Below, piece after piece: positions 11,414 to 22,334 of a DNA stretch of 38,767 nucleotides (within the stretch, counting starts at the first letter, position 1; each line of letters begins with the position of its first letter). A program made the position numbers and the translations under genes. This DNA is from Mesostigma viride (lineage: Eukaryota; Streptophyta; Mesostigmatophyceae; Mesostigmatales; Mesostigmataceae). The notes below the pieces were generated by a model that searched no databases, had not been told where the DNA came from, and saw nothing but the letters and a program-made list of their open reading frames with translations. The DNA lies in assembly GCA_009746045.1 (NCBI GenBank), contig RPFO01002176.1, positions 507,501 through 546,267 on the forward strand, read 5' to 3'.

Positions 11414-14400
11414 TAAGGAAAATTTTTTTTCATGGTCATGTATATACTTTCCTGAAAGCCCATAAATCAAAGGATTTTTTGAGCTACTCAGACCTACAAA
11501 ATGCTTATTCATTAGAGAGATACACTGGTTTGAATACAGGGGGGTCTGACCATGACCGCGATTTCTTGACCCTAGGTCACAAGTCATGTGCTTATTCACA
11601 AATGGTTCATGAAAAAAATCTGGCTTCTTGCACGAGCTATGGGCAACATATGCAGGCTCTGTGAAACAAAACTCAGGCCCATTGGGCCACTGGAGCTATT
11701 TTTCATTAGCATCACAATTACAACGCAGTGGGAAACATGAGAGCCCTTCATAACATTACGCAACGACACGAGCCCCATAAACGGGGCCATAGTGAGCTTG
11801 GAGGGTCAAAACGTTGAAAATAGATGTTGTATAAGTTATACGGCATCAAACATGCATCAAACATCATGACTGGATGACCTAATATGACTGAATCAGGCAG
11901 CCATAGCCAAAGCATCATCCACTCTCACAACGTGTTGAGCACATGCCTCGTGGGAACGGAGGTGGTGGGTTGTCATTCCATAACGCGTGCAATACTGAAA
12001 GAAAGAGGCACGTGTAATGCAAGGCTTGGATAGGTTGAGTGATCCATGAGCTTACATGCAGGCAAAGATGACGCTGGAATGCATGCTAGCAAATGGTGGC
12101 AAGATGCTAACAACACATGATTATACACCATGATTATGGGCACCTAGCTGATCTTCTTGCACAATCAACGCAGTATAAACCATCAACATCCAATCCTCAC
12201 GATATATTCTGATCAGACCTCACGATATATGCACGGCTTGACGACGTATACAGCACCTCAATACTGCACAACTGCAACCTGCTATGGCTGACATGCAAGC
12301 AACGTCGAGTAGGATGGCGGTCTTAGAGAGGCTGGGCAGAGGTCGGTAGAAATAAGTGGAAAACTGGCAGAAACTAGGTAGAAACACGATATACTGACGC
12401 CTGCAAGCACTATTGAGCCGGTGGCAGAGGCCATTTCCAGGAAAATACAGCATACCGTAGCAATAGCCACGGTCACGCCTTACGCTATTTGCAGGCACCA
12501 TCATGCCCGGAGCTACCCAATAAAAGTCTGCACAAATCTCGGTTTAGCCGAGAGTCCGTGCGTTCGGAATGAATAAACATGTGTTAAGAAGTCGAAACAC
12601 CATGGAAATACCAAGCATCACATCACCTAAAATCGGTCCGTCCGGTTACATGAGATCCTGGGAATTTTGGCGCGAACGCGTCGCGTTGAGGACGACGGGA
12701 CCAGAAAAATTCCACCTCGCATGGCTGTCGACCCTATGTCCGCCGGAATATCAGTCAAAAGTCAATTATGTATGTTAAGTCGCTGCGATGGATGCAAACG
12801 ACGCGTAAACTCTCCTGCTTTGCGATGATGCATGGTAGATATTATTCGCGTATGTTCATGCGTCAAAATAATTCGCAAACTGAGACGCTGTTTTTTTGTG
12901 TCGGCCAGATCTGGAATTGGCAGCGAAAATGCATGATTATTAATTGTGGGGGAAACTTTTTTGTTGGAAGCTCACAATTCCCAAAAGGTCGAATCCGAAT
13001 GGGCTTCAAGTCTACTTTCACGAGCGCTAATCAGTTTTTCGAGAAACGAATCACATTTTCCAGGCTGTTGCATTACCTGCCGGCAGGTCAGATTTTGCTG
13101 TTTTCAGTGACGTTTACGACCGTCCTTGGTTGATGCGTTTCTTCCTTTTTTTCGGCTCACGGCATGGCGGGGCTTGTTCCAACATGCCTGCGGAGGTGTA
13201 AGCTGTGTAGCCATGATCTAAAAGTCACATATTGCTCTCGCGCCACCATCTGTTACTGCTCGACACTGCAAGAAACACTGGTTGCCTGCTCGCAACGCAA
13301 GCACAAGCACGACAACGCTGCCCTAATCCACATCCAGGCGTGTATTTCCGAGAAAAACTTCAGGCTTTTGTCGCGGCATACCTTCGGTGTTCCAAGCCGT
13401 TCACCGCTCCCCGAAATAGTCTTATGACTCGCTTTTATAGAATTGTGGGTTCGCGTCCGCCATCTCCGCCTGGTGCTGACACGAGATGTTCGCGCTGAAC
13501 CTGGACTGCAAGGTCGCCCGCTACCGGTTAGCTGTACGTATTTAGCAAGCTCTGGATGATATTGTCATGGTTTTGGTGCAGGAAGGTGCTGTGGGGGGGT
13601 CTATCTCACCTCTTTACCTAGCTTTCCTCCTCCTAGCTTGACAGCTAAGTTTGCATCAGGAAGTCATGCTTGTTGACAAAGCTCGATGGATGTCAACCTT
13701 GGGATGTGCTGTGAAGGTGTTAGCATGCTTGCTTGAAGAATCGAATGCGTATGTGTGCAAGCAATCGACATTTTTATTTAAGGGCAGTAGGTAGCAGCCA
13801 CGTTCTTATTCAATTGTGTCAGGACGTCTATGTTGCCTTTACTGCACTCTGTCCTAGAGGAGTTTGATGCCACTGTAGATTACTATGACCAGTGGGGTGG
13901 CGAGGATGGGCCGGTGTGCTGGGGTGAGCCTGAAGGGCATCTTGGATCACGTGACCCTTAGGCAATCATGCCAGGCTGTGCAGTTTATGGCTTGTGATGT
14001 ATGGATGCAGTGGGTGAAGCAGGTTGTCGTTGCCGTGGCCTGTGTTAGTGAACTCTATCATCTTTTAACTTACCCAAAGCCCCCCTAGACCTAGACTGCC
14101 TCGCCTTCTTTTAGGGCTTGCCTTCTTTGAGGAGTGCCATATCTTGAAAGGTTTGTTGGGGCCCTGGCCTTTCAGATTAGGTTGAGGTGGAGAGGGGTGG
14201 CACACTGCTAGGTGATGGCAGGGCCATCAATGTGATGCACCTTACGTTGGGATGGGGACCATGCATTTGTTCTTGTTGCTAGCATGGGCAGCGAGAGCGG
14301 CTGGGAGTAAGGTGTAAGTGCTACTTGTGCCACTGTCCGAAAGGGGAGCTCCATGCGGTGGGCAAACAGCGTTGCAAGCGTACACTTAACACAAATGTGG

Positions 14401-16225
14401 TCTGATGCACTCAGCTGACCTGCCATTTCTCTTGATGCACCAAACCACACTAAAGGCTTGATATAGCTGGTAGGAAATGCATGTGCATGCAGTGTCAAAA
14501 GCAGAGAGGGACATTGTTAGCTCATGAGTGTGATTGTAAACAGATGAGTGTGAGCCTCCCCGTGCCATCCCATGCATTTTACACCTATTTTTGGCAATCC
14601 CCCATCACGCCGCAGTTATGCACCCTATGCAAGGGGGATGAATAGACAATTCTTGGTGTGTTGAGGGATGGATAAGGATAAATATGAAGAGCCATGTAGG
14701 CTAAAAAGGACGGGTGATGTCAACAGTGTGTTTGCCCAGATTTTGCTGTCAGGAGGGGCTGAAAGATCAGTGGCCACGACAAACCTAGGTGGATTACATG
14801 AGAGATGACACGACTGGCCATGAGAGGGTGGTAGATGAGTTCAACTGAGAAGAGATAGCATTACATGCACAGATTCTTAGTGACCTATGGACTGTCCAAG
14901 GGTTGGAGTTCACTGCACGTTCTAAAGACTATGATGAGCATGACGATGATGGCAAGGGGGCGGGGGGGCGCAATTAGGACAGGCACTGATGCAGAATCAT
15001 GTTGTACAGCAGCTAGGTGCTGAGCTCAATTGAATGGTAGGCAGCTAGGTGCTGAGCCCAAGCCGCTGCTGTCCTTGATTGCGCTTTGTATTTCCATGTA
15101 GCAGAGAGGCACCTGGCAGATATATATTTGGATTAGCTGCTATTAGACACGCACAGCAAGGGTGCCCAGCAGAGTGGGCCAAGTACTGCAAAGGAGATTG
15201 TGTGTGCTGCCGAGCGGGGCCCCTTTAGAAAAGAGACTGGTCAGCCGACAGGCACGACTGGTCAGCCAAGCTCCCCTTCTTGAGGCTTGTAGGCACTATG
15301 GTGCTTGTTCCGAATGCCAGTAAGTACTGTGATTGATGGTGATTTTGTCCCTTGATGATCGCTTTTTGAGTCTGTGTTGGTTAATGTATCCAGCCCCAGT
15401 GGCATGTATATGAATCCCATGACAGCCATGACGATAATTGAGTGAAGAATGCAAAGTTTTCTAAGACAATGGCACAGAATATGGAGTATTTTGGCAAAAA
15501 TCGCTCTATTTCTGCTTTCATCCGTCACTTTTAGTGGGCCGGCAGTGGTCCTAATATGTCCAACTTGTGTTCTAGTGTAAATTCAAGTATTGTGCTATTA
15601 ATGTGACGAATTCTGGCATGATTGGGCCACATATGTGCTGGCAAGGGCTTCATAAGTTTGAAATAATGCACCAAAACGGTGTTTTGGCTCATGTATGCCA
15701 GAATTATAGCACATAGTTTGGTCCTACATTGCATACTTAAGGGCGGTTTTTGTCTTTGGATGTAAATTAATAAGCATAACCATCTCCAGCTGAATTGGAC
15801 TACATAAATACTACTTGTGTGTGGCTGCTATGCCTCCATATGCCTGGAAAACATCGTTTTTTGCCCTTTTCCACGTCACGGTTTGATGCTAAAAATAGGT
15901 CAGTTGGCCCCCCAAGTTATGTGATGTGAACAGGGTCCTAGGGGGACCTTAAGTCCAGGAAGGCACCCCGATCTGACTATATGCGTGGGAGATATGACCC
16001 CATGTAACAAAAAAGGCCATTTTTAGGTGATGTGATGGTGCCGCAGCAGACCCGAGTCTTGCCGTAATAATATGTATGCCGGTTTCCAGGGTTTCCGCAT
16101 GAAAGTTGGGTGAGAAACTGGAAAAAACTACGTTCCCTTTGCCCCAGTACCTCAACAAACTCGTAGAAACCTAATTATCAACCTTTGAACGCATCATCAT
16201 GGTCGTGCCACCCAACAGCCACTGA
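11414..16225. other. Long stretch without a supported gene
   Basis: Open frames here are short (under about 125 codons), lie in both strands without consistent exon joints, and show no family motif. A weak protein-like stretch at about 13850-13963 (+) contains EEFDATVDYYDQWGGEDGP then a stop. If the TTAA-CCC ends at 11347 and 18378 are paired, this would be the body of that element and should hold decayed transposase; I cannot recognise any. Confidence 0.4.
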
Positions 16226-18018
16226 AATTCGCGCGAAAACTGGCGAGATCTACCTGCCGCTGAGCAGGACTACACGTACCCAGCCCTGACGGAACCCCTG
16301 GCCGACCCCAACGAGCTCCCGCCGTTCACCGAGCTCGAGCTGAGCACCGCCGCCAAGCAACTCCGCTTTTATGCCGCCGTTGGACCTGACCAGCTCCCAG
16401 CCCCGGTGATTAAGTTGACGGCGCTCACGGGGTTCCTGCTTGACGTCTGCAACCGGATCCTGCTTGCCGACGCGCCGCCGATTCCTGAGTGGCAGCACAG
16501 CTACCGTATTATGCTGTACAAAAACAAAGGTTCCCCTGACGACCCCGCCAACTACAGAGGAGTCTGCATCCAGAGCGCCGCACTTAAGTTGTTCATGCGC
16601 ATGATCCTCAACCGCCTTCGTTCTGCTCTCGACTGTCACCTTGGGGAAAGTCAAATGGGCTTCCGTCCTGGGCGCAACACCGTCATGGCCATCTTCGTCG
16701 CGCGTCGCCTCTTCGAGGAAATCGCTCTCCTGCAACCTGGTGAGTTTCCCGCAATCCTGATCTTCGTCGACTTCATCAAGGCTTTTGATTCTGTCCTCTG
16801 GGACGCTCTATGGGCTGTACTTGCTCGCGCTCGCGTCCCCACTCCCCTGATTACCGTCATCCGCACGCTGTATGAGGGGTCCACCACTTCGGTGCGCACT
16901 CAACACGGCATTACCCCGCCATGCCCACTGCAGACCGGCGTCTGGCAGGGTTGCGTCCTGTCGCCGTACCTGTTTATTATTGTAGTGGATTATGTTATGC
17001 GCCAGGCACGTGCTCGCTTTGCTAGCATTGCAGGCCGTGCCCCTGGCCTAGCGATCACGAACGAGCTTGGGGAAGGGGGCCGACTAACAAGCAGAATTTA
17101 CTAGCTGACCTCATTTATGCCGACGACATCACGCTCATCGAGAAGCCGGAGTCTGCCCAACTTTGGCTGGACTGCCTGGCGCTCGAGGCTCGGGCGGTTG
17201 GTCTAGAAATCAGCCCCAAAACGGAGGCCCTGGCCCTCGGCATGGCAGGGCCCCCACCCACACTCCGCCTCTTAGACGATGCCGAGGTCAACTACCCTCC
17301 TTCAGGCCGCTTCAAGCTGCTCGGCAGTTGGCTTCCCGACTGCGAGGACGACATGACGACACGGATCGGCATGGCGTGGGCGCACCTCCATGACCACCGC
17401 CGCTGGTGGAGCAACCCCGCCCTACCCCGGATCGTCAAGCGTGACCTCTTCAAGGTCGTCATTCTGACGATCCTGACCTACGGCGCCGAGACGTGGACAC
17501 TGATGCAGGAGCTGGAGCAACGACTCGACGGCGCCGTCACCAAGATGCTGCGCAAGGCCCTTAACATCCCCTTTGGTTTGCACATTAGTAATGAGGATTT
17601 GTACGCTGATTTGCCCTATGTTTCCCACATTATTAGGCACAGGCGCCTGGGCCTAGCCGGGCACCTGGCCCGCACAGATCAGGTAGATACATCAGATAGA
17701 CTAGCTGGCACCAAGCCCGCCCAGCCTGGGCGATATGTCCTCACCTGGCGTGCCCCCGGCCGCGCGCGGCAGGGCCGCCACCCGTGGACTTTTCGTGATA
17801 GACTCGGCATGGACATGTGCTACACTAGACGTGACGGGCTCACCCCCGGGCAGCCTCCTGGTTTGTCTGTAATATGGAGGCAGATGGTGCGCAAGGATAG
17901 ATGGCAAGTAGTGATGAAGGAGACCACCCCCAAGCCTGTGGGGGCTCCGCGTGTGACCAAGTATGGCATTCATAGCGATTCGGGCCGCGGTGCCCACACC
18001 CCTGTAACTAGGACCTAG
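16226..18018 (+). pseudogene. Non-LTR retrotransposon ORF2 (reverse transcriptase), 5'-truncated and frameshifted
   Basis: An open frame from 16226 to 17104 carries the fingers (NYRGVCIQS), GFRPGRNTVMAIF, the motif-A block FVDFIKAFDSV with its catalytic Asp, and QGCVLSPYLFIIVVDYVMR. The catalytic YADD box follows at 17116-17127 but in another frame. The break is bracketed by G4-AA-G5 at 17069-17079. The second frame continues through a GSWL thumb motif, TYGAETWTL and an HRRLGLAGHLAR segment to a stop at 18016-18018. The endonuclease domain expected upstream is missing, as in a 5'-truncated insertion. The family is non-LTR by motif order and absence of integrase or RNase H. The clade (L1-, RTE- or Jockey-like) cannot be fixed by eye. 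It copies its RNA at a nicked target in the nucleus when intact; this copy is probably dead. Confidence 0.93.
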
Positions 18019-18112
18019 ATAGCTTATACCATCCATTCCATCCCATGTTCCCCTCCCACTGAGGACTTATGCTCACGTGACGCAGTCACGTGTCTATTAA
18101 TTAATTAATTAA
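18019..18112 (+). mobile_element. 3' UTR and TTAA-type tail of the ORF2 LINE
   Basis: The stop codon is followed within 60 bp by a perfect hairpin, CACGTGAC-GCA-GTCACGTG, and then a (TTAA)n tail at about 18096-18112. A hairpin just before a short repeated tail is typical of LINE 3' ends read by the element's own reverse transcriptase. Similar words (GCTCACGTGACAC...GCGTGT) recur near 21197-21220, suggesting another tail of this family. Confidence 0.65.
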
Positions 18113-18378
18113 TCTACCTGCCGCCATCGCCGTCGTCTTCACCTTCGTCCCGCGAAAATGCCTGATTTCAGTGGTACATATTTGTTTGCAGCTGTCACAA
18201 AAAAAATCCAAAAAATACCAGGATTTTTTCTTGAGTTCTACGGGATGTAAGGAGGCCGTCCACCGAGTTTCAGACCGAAAATCTCGAATCTACTGTGCCT
18301 GCCACGTGTCAGATTATAACGCGATACATCGCGTTCTAACCCTACAACGCGATACATCGCGTTGTAAAAAAACACGGG
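18113..18378 (-). mobile_element. Right end of the TTAA-flanked, piggyBac-like repeat
   Basis: The last 74 bp (18305-18378) hold two palindromes AACGCGATACATCGCGTT and end TTTTTTT-complement, CACGGG, TTAA. They mirror 11347-11413. The rest of the segment (18113-18304) has no recognised content. Confidence 0.5.
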
Positions 18379-18382
18379 TTAA

Positions 18383-18420
18383 TCCCTGAGAAGGGGCATA
18401 TGGTTTTTAATACATTCTAG
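18383..18420 (-). mobile_element. LINE 3' tail fragment, reverse orientation
   Basis: CCCTGAGAAGGGGCATATGG and the following bases are the reverse complement of the tail core at 11190-11220 and match 34577-34614. It abuts the TTAA of the inverted-repeat end, so one element probably inserted next to or into the other. Confidence 0.65.
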
Positions 18421-20371
18421 GCGACAAATTCTGCAGGAAGATTGTCAAGGCTACACGCCCGACCCTGTGGGCAAGCCACCTCCCCCCAAGAGGAGGCGTT
18501 TTGATGAGTAGTGTAGTTAGGATTTTTTCTAGACTAGATAGATTAGTGTCTACGCAACGCAGCCTGACGGCTGCGCTCGGCAATGAAAATACGTCTGCAG
18601 CTCCGGCTGCAGCTTCGCCATCAGGGCCGGCAGGCGGTGATGACACTAGTCGCGCACTGGTGGTCGTCCAGCACCCTCCCGGGCTTCCTGCCTCGCCTTC
18701 AGCCTCGCCTGAGCCAAAACGCAGCCGCCCAACCGAACCGAGCTGGTCTGAGCGCGACATTGACGTTGACGGGTTATTTTCCACCTTCGACGAAGCCAGA
18801 CCCAGCTATTTCGACATGCCACCCATCAAGATACTGGAGCTCGTGTTTTATGGGTCATACGCCTCCCTTTTCGACCTGTGCAAGCGCCTTCAGAGCCATA
18901 GCCGCCTCCGCACTGGACCTGACGGCCGGTTTTCAATCCGACAACATGTTGAGAACCTGGGCCGCTGGTCTCGCCCCCGTCTTCAGCTCGCCGCCCTCTT
19001 TTCCATCCTTCAGCGCTGTGTCACGGACCTCTGGACCCCCTCCCCCTTGACCGAATCCACCTTCCTCCTCCACCTCCAAGAAACCATCTCACAGCACGTG
19101 ACGCCCCTAGCTGCAGATGTGGCAGCTGTGGGTCGCACGCTGGCTGCTGAACTCCCCACCATCCCCACCGCCACCGCCACCCTCCTCGCCTCCACCCCCC
19201 CCCCTCCGCCTCCACCGACTCCATCGCCGCCCAGCTCCGCGACATTGACCAACGTCTTAAGGATAATGCCATCGCTATCGAGGTCCTGCAGAACACCGCG
19301 GGCCTCACCGCCCAGGCGGTGAAGGACATTGCCGCCAAGCCAGCCTCTGCTGGCCTGGCCGGCGATGCTCCTCCCATCACGACCTGGGCGGACATGCTTA
19401 AGCAGCACACCACCTCCACCACCTCCGCCGTCGCAGCCCAGCTCCAGCGGCAGACGCTTGACCTCCGCGAGGAGGCCGAGCTTGCCAAGCGCAGCCTTAA
19501 CGTCATTGTCAAGAACCTCGACATGGAGGAAGGTGAGAATTCCGAGAAGCTTGCACGTGCGTTTGAGAGAGAAATTCTTAGTCGCATGGGCCTTACTGGT
19601 GAGATCGACCTGGTCGCCCGCCGCCTTCCCCGCGCGCGGGGTAAGGCAGGGCCGCCCCCGCTCCTTCTCACCTTTAAGACCCCAGCGGACAAGATTTCTT
19701 TTCTCCGACGCCGCAAGCGGCTCGAGAAGACTCTCTTCACCCTTGACGACGACTTGACCCTGGCGCAGCAACAACGGCGACGGGAGCTATGGCCGACCTA
19801 CCTCCAGCTCCGGCAGACCAAGGCGGGGCAGCCGGTGTACTGGAAGGGGGCGGCCATCTACGTCGGCCACAAGCCCTGGCAGGCGACCCCCGCGGCCCCC
19901 ACGACTCCAGACGCCCCAGCTTAGGGGAATACAGCAGTAGTAGTGTAGACTAGATAGACCGTGGCCATGTACATGTACGCCTCCTAGAGGCACTATCCTA
20001 GCTAAGCCACGCGCTTTATTTAATCATGTACATGTGTGCCTATGATGCGCCACACTCCAGATGATGCCTAGCTTTATTTAGTTATGTTGTGCCCATGCAG
20101 GGAGGAACTCTCTGCTGAGACGCCATGCCCTAGCTTCTTTGTATAGCTATGCTGATCTTCCCCCCCATGACAGGCTCCCCCTTCGCTGGGCATAGCTTGA
20201 AGATCATGGGGATGCAAGTGCCCTGGTGCACCTCGAGCAAGGGTCCTTTACATCCCCACCCTTGCAGGAAGTAGCTTAGGATGTATGATAGGCCATATCC
20301 GGCCCCCTCTCAAGGGCTATGTGCTACATATACTCCCAACGGAGTTATGTTACAATTCAATTCAATTCAAT
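18421..20371 (+). mobile_element. ORF1-only LINE-like element (half-LINE) with 5' leader and 3' tail
   Basis: The element has a leader (from about 18430, with CCCCAAGAGGAGGCG and TCTAGACTAGATAG), one ORF1 coding region and about 450 bp of 3' UTR ending in the shared tail and an ATTCA repeat (20347-20370). No reverse transcriptase lies between ORF1 and the tail, so it would be non-autonomous and depend on a partner's enzyme, like the HAL1 elements known in mammals. Part of its leader reappears inverted at about 20580-20712. Confidence 0.65.
18504..19924 (+). pseudogene. LINE ORF1-type RNA-binding protein, one frameshift
   Basis: Translation starts at the ATG at 18504. The first frame gives a Ser/Pro/Ala-rich region, then a folded-looking segment (DMPPIKILELVFYGSY). 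Beyond the C10 run at 19195-19204 the sense shifts frame: STDSIAAQLRDIDQRLKDNA and following residues form a coiled coil, then RSLNVIVKNLDMEEGENSEK, a basic RRLPRARGKAGPPPLLLTFK strand, a FLRRRKRLEKTLFTLDDDLT segment and RRRELWPTYLQLRQ, ending with YWKGAAIYVGHKPW. This order (coiled coil, RRM-like domain, C-terminal domain) is that of L1-type ORF1 proteins, which bind their own RNA as trimers. Without the shift it would be about 470 residues. The break lies in a homopolymer, so decay, slippage or sequencing error are all possible. Confidence 0.75.
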
Positions 20372-20815
20372 AGATTAGTGTTAGGTTAGTTCGTTTTGAT
20401 GAGTATCGTAGATAGGGTTTTCTAGACTAGATATAGCTTAGAGTTAGGTTAGTTCGATTACGTGGCTTCCTCCACTCCACCCATCCAACCTGGAATATTA
20501 AAATTAAATTATAACATGCCTCCGTTGTCATGTAGCACATATTCCTTGATGGATGGTGGAGTGGGAAGTGCCGTGTAATCTAACTAACCTAACTCTAGTC
20601 TATCTAGTCTAGAAAAATCCTAACTACCCTACTCATCAAAACGCCTCCTCTTGGGGGGAGGTGGCTTGCCCACAGGGTCGGCGTGTGAGCCTTGACAATC
20701 TTCTGCCACCGCGTCTTGTTCTGCATGGCAGTCCAAAGAAGGGAGAGAGTGGACCTCGAATATGTGCTGCATGATCTCCCAACGGAGGCATGTTATAATT
20801 TAATTTGTTTTTGTG
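20372..20815. repeat. Nested inverted fragments of LINE leader and tail
   Basis: At 20390-20460 a plus-oriented piece of the leader (GTTTTGATGAGTATCGTAG...TCTAGACTAGATA) appears; at 20575-20712 a longer leader piece runs in reverse. At 20502-20553 and 20765-20815 the tail words (AACGGAGGCATGTTATAATT) face each other. The segment can fold back on itself. It is best read as several truncated LINE pieces inserted in opposite directions. Confidence 0.6.
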
Positions 20816-21039
20816 CACACTAAAATCTGTGGCCAACTCAATTTGATCAATGCAAGCTATGGTGAGTAAATTTAATGAAGTAATTAATTATGGCCAGTGC
20901 CTTTATCGGCAAGTCAATTTGTAATTGGATCATTTACATGCAGTTTCGGTGAGAAGACGCAAAAAGGGTGGCATCAACCGTGGGTGCATGAAAACCAGTG
21001 TGCAAAGAATAAGAGCACAACATTATGACTGATTACCCC

Positions 21040-21150
21040 CCACCTGCAAGTGGTAGCTAAGGATGTGTTAGAGCCCATATGCCCTCTCAGGGCTATGTGT
21101 TACTTAAGCTCCCAACGGAGATATGTTGTTAATTAATTGATTAATAAATT
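21040..21150 (+). mobile_element. LINE 3' tail fragment
   Basis: Contains the same ordered words as 20261-20371: CACCTGCAAG, GGATGTGTTAGAGCCCATAT, CCCTCTCAGGGCTATGTG, CTCCCAACGGAGATATGTT and a TTAATTAA-rich tail. Confidence 0.65.
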
Positions 21151-21729
21151 CAGACTTATGGCAGATGGTAAATGATTAATCATTGTTTGGACACATGCTC
21201 ACGTGACACAATTGCGTGTAAATTCATGATTCAATTATTTAATGCTCCCATAAATACATACATTCATTAATTAATGAATAGACATAAATCCATTAACCAT
21301 TGCATGAAAAAGTCTTCTTGTAACCTATACAATCCTACACTAGATGCATTGCCGGCCTCGACAACCTGGAGGCATGGCAAGTCGATATGGAATGAATGGA
21401 AGGGAGATCTCGCACAACAAGGAACAAAACTTGAGTAGTCTATGCAAACCAACATAACCAGTCAATAAAATTACCATTTACTGCACCAACATTGGTTTGC
21501 CCAAACAGGCATCTGCCTCTTGCCACACATGTAACCCCACCGGCCAAAGACATGTCTGAGTGCCAGATCCTTGCCCACCCCCGCCCACAACATCAACTGT
21601 CTTACTAGGTGATCTCAACAAATGTCATCAAGCAAAAAAAAAAAAAAATGGTGTTCACCATGGCGTGAGTGTCGCCCAATGGAGGATCATGGCAGGTGTT
21701 TCTTGAATCCATAATGGCCAAATCATAAC
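21151..21729. other. No gene seen; AT-rich
   Basis: Includes an A15 run (21634-21648) and a possible second LINE-tail hairpin region near 21197-21220. No supported coding sequence. Confidence 0.4.
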
Positions 21730-21798
21730 ATAAGTGAGGTGTCCGGATTCTCCCGATTTCTGGCCTGCGCTGGTTGTCTCCTTGATAAGTGAGGTGTC
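21730..21798. mobile_element. 41-bp insertion (21744-21784) between perfect 14-bp direct repeats
   Basis: ATAAGTGAGGTGTC stands at 21730-21743 and again at 21785-21798. Between them lie 41 bp beginning CGGATTCTCCCG and ending TTGTCTCCTTG. The same 41 bp, with three more shared bases before and two after, recurs at 34975-35020 in unrelated flanks. A 14-bp duplication is what target-primed reverse transcription usually leaves. Confidence 0.7.
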
Positions 21799-21927
21799 AC
21801 ACAATATTGATATTACAGCCAACAAAAAATGACAGAATGAGAAAAGCTAGAAATGATCGTGATGAGTGGTTGTCGCTAGCGATCAACTATGTGAACGTGT
21901 TCTGGGAGTATGTTGCAGTCGTAAAGT

Positions 21928-22334
21928 ATCCATCCATGCATCCATGCCTCCATGCCTCCATGCCTCCATGCCTCCATGCCTCCATGCCTCCATGCCTCCA
22001 TGCCTCCATGCCTCCATGCCTCCATGCCTCCATGCCTCCATGCCTCCATGCATCCATGCATCCATGCATCCATGCATCCATGCATCCATGCATCCATGCA
22101 TCCATGCATGCATCCATGCATCCATGCATCCATGCATCCATCCATCCATCCATCCATCCATCCATCCATCCATCCATCCATCCATCCATCCATCCATCCA
22201 TCCATCCATCCATCCATCCATCCATCCATCCATCCATCCATCCATCCATCCATCCATCCATCCATCCATCCATCCATCCATCCATCCATCCATCCATCCA
22301 TCCATCCATCCATCCATCCATCCATCCATCCATT
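21928..22334. repeat. Compound satellite of the right arm: (TCCATGCC)n, (TCCATGCA)n, (CATC)n
   Basis: Reading down to the unit boundary at 22334 there are three blocks: about 21945-22047 of TCCATGCC, 22048-22138 of TCCATGCA with one CATGCATGCATC slip, and pure CATC from 22136 to 22333. The order away from unit B is tetramer, GGATGCAT octamer, then a further octamer variant, matching the left arm except for the extra third block. Confidence 0.96.

Noticed and set aside
13440-13475. GGGTTCGCGTCC resembling a tRNA T-arm
   Set aside because: No matching acceptor, D or anticodon arms lie at the right distance.
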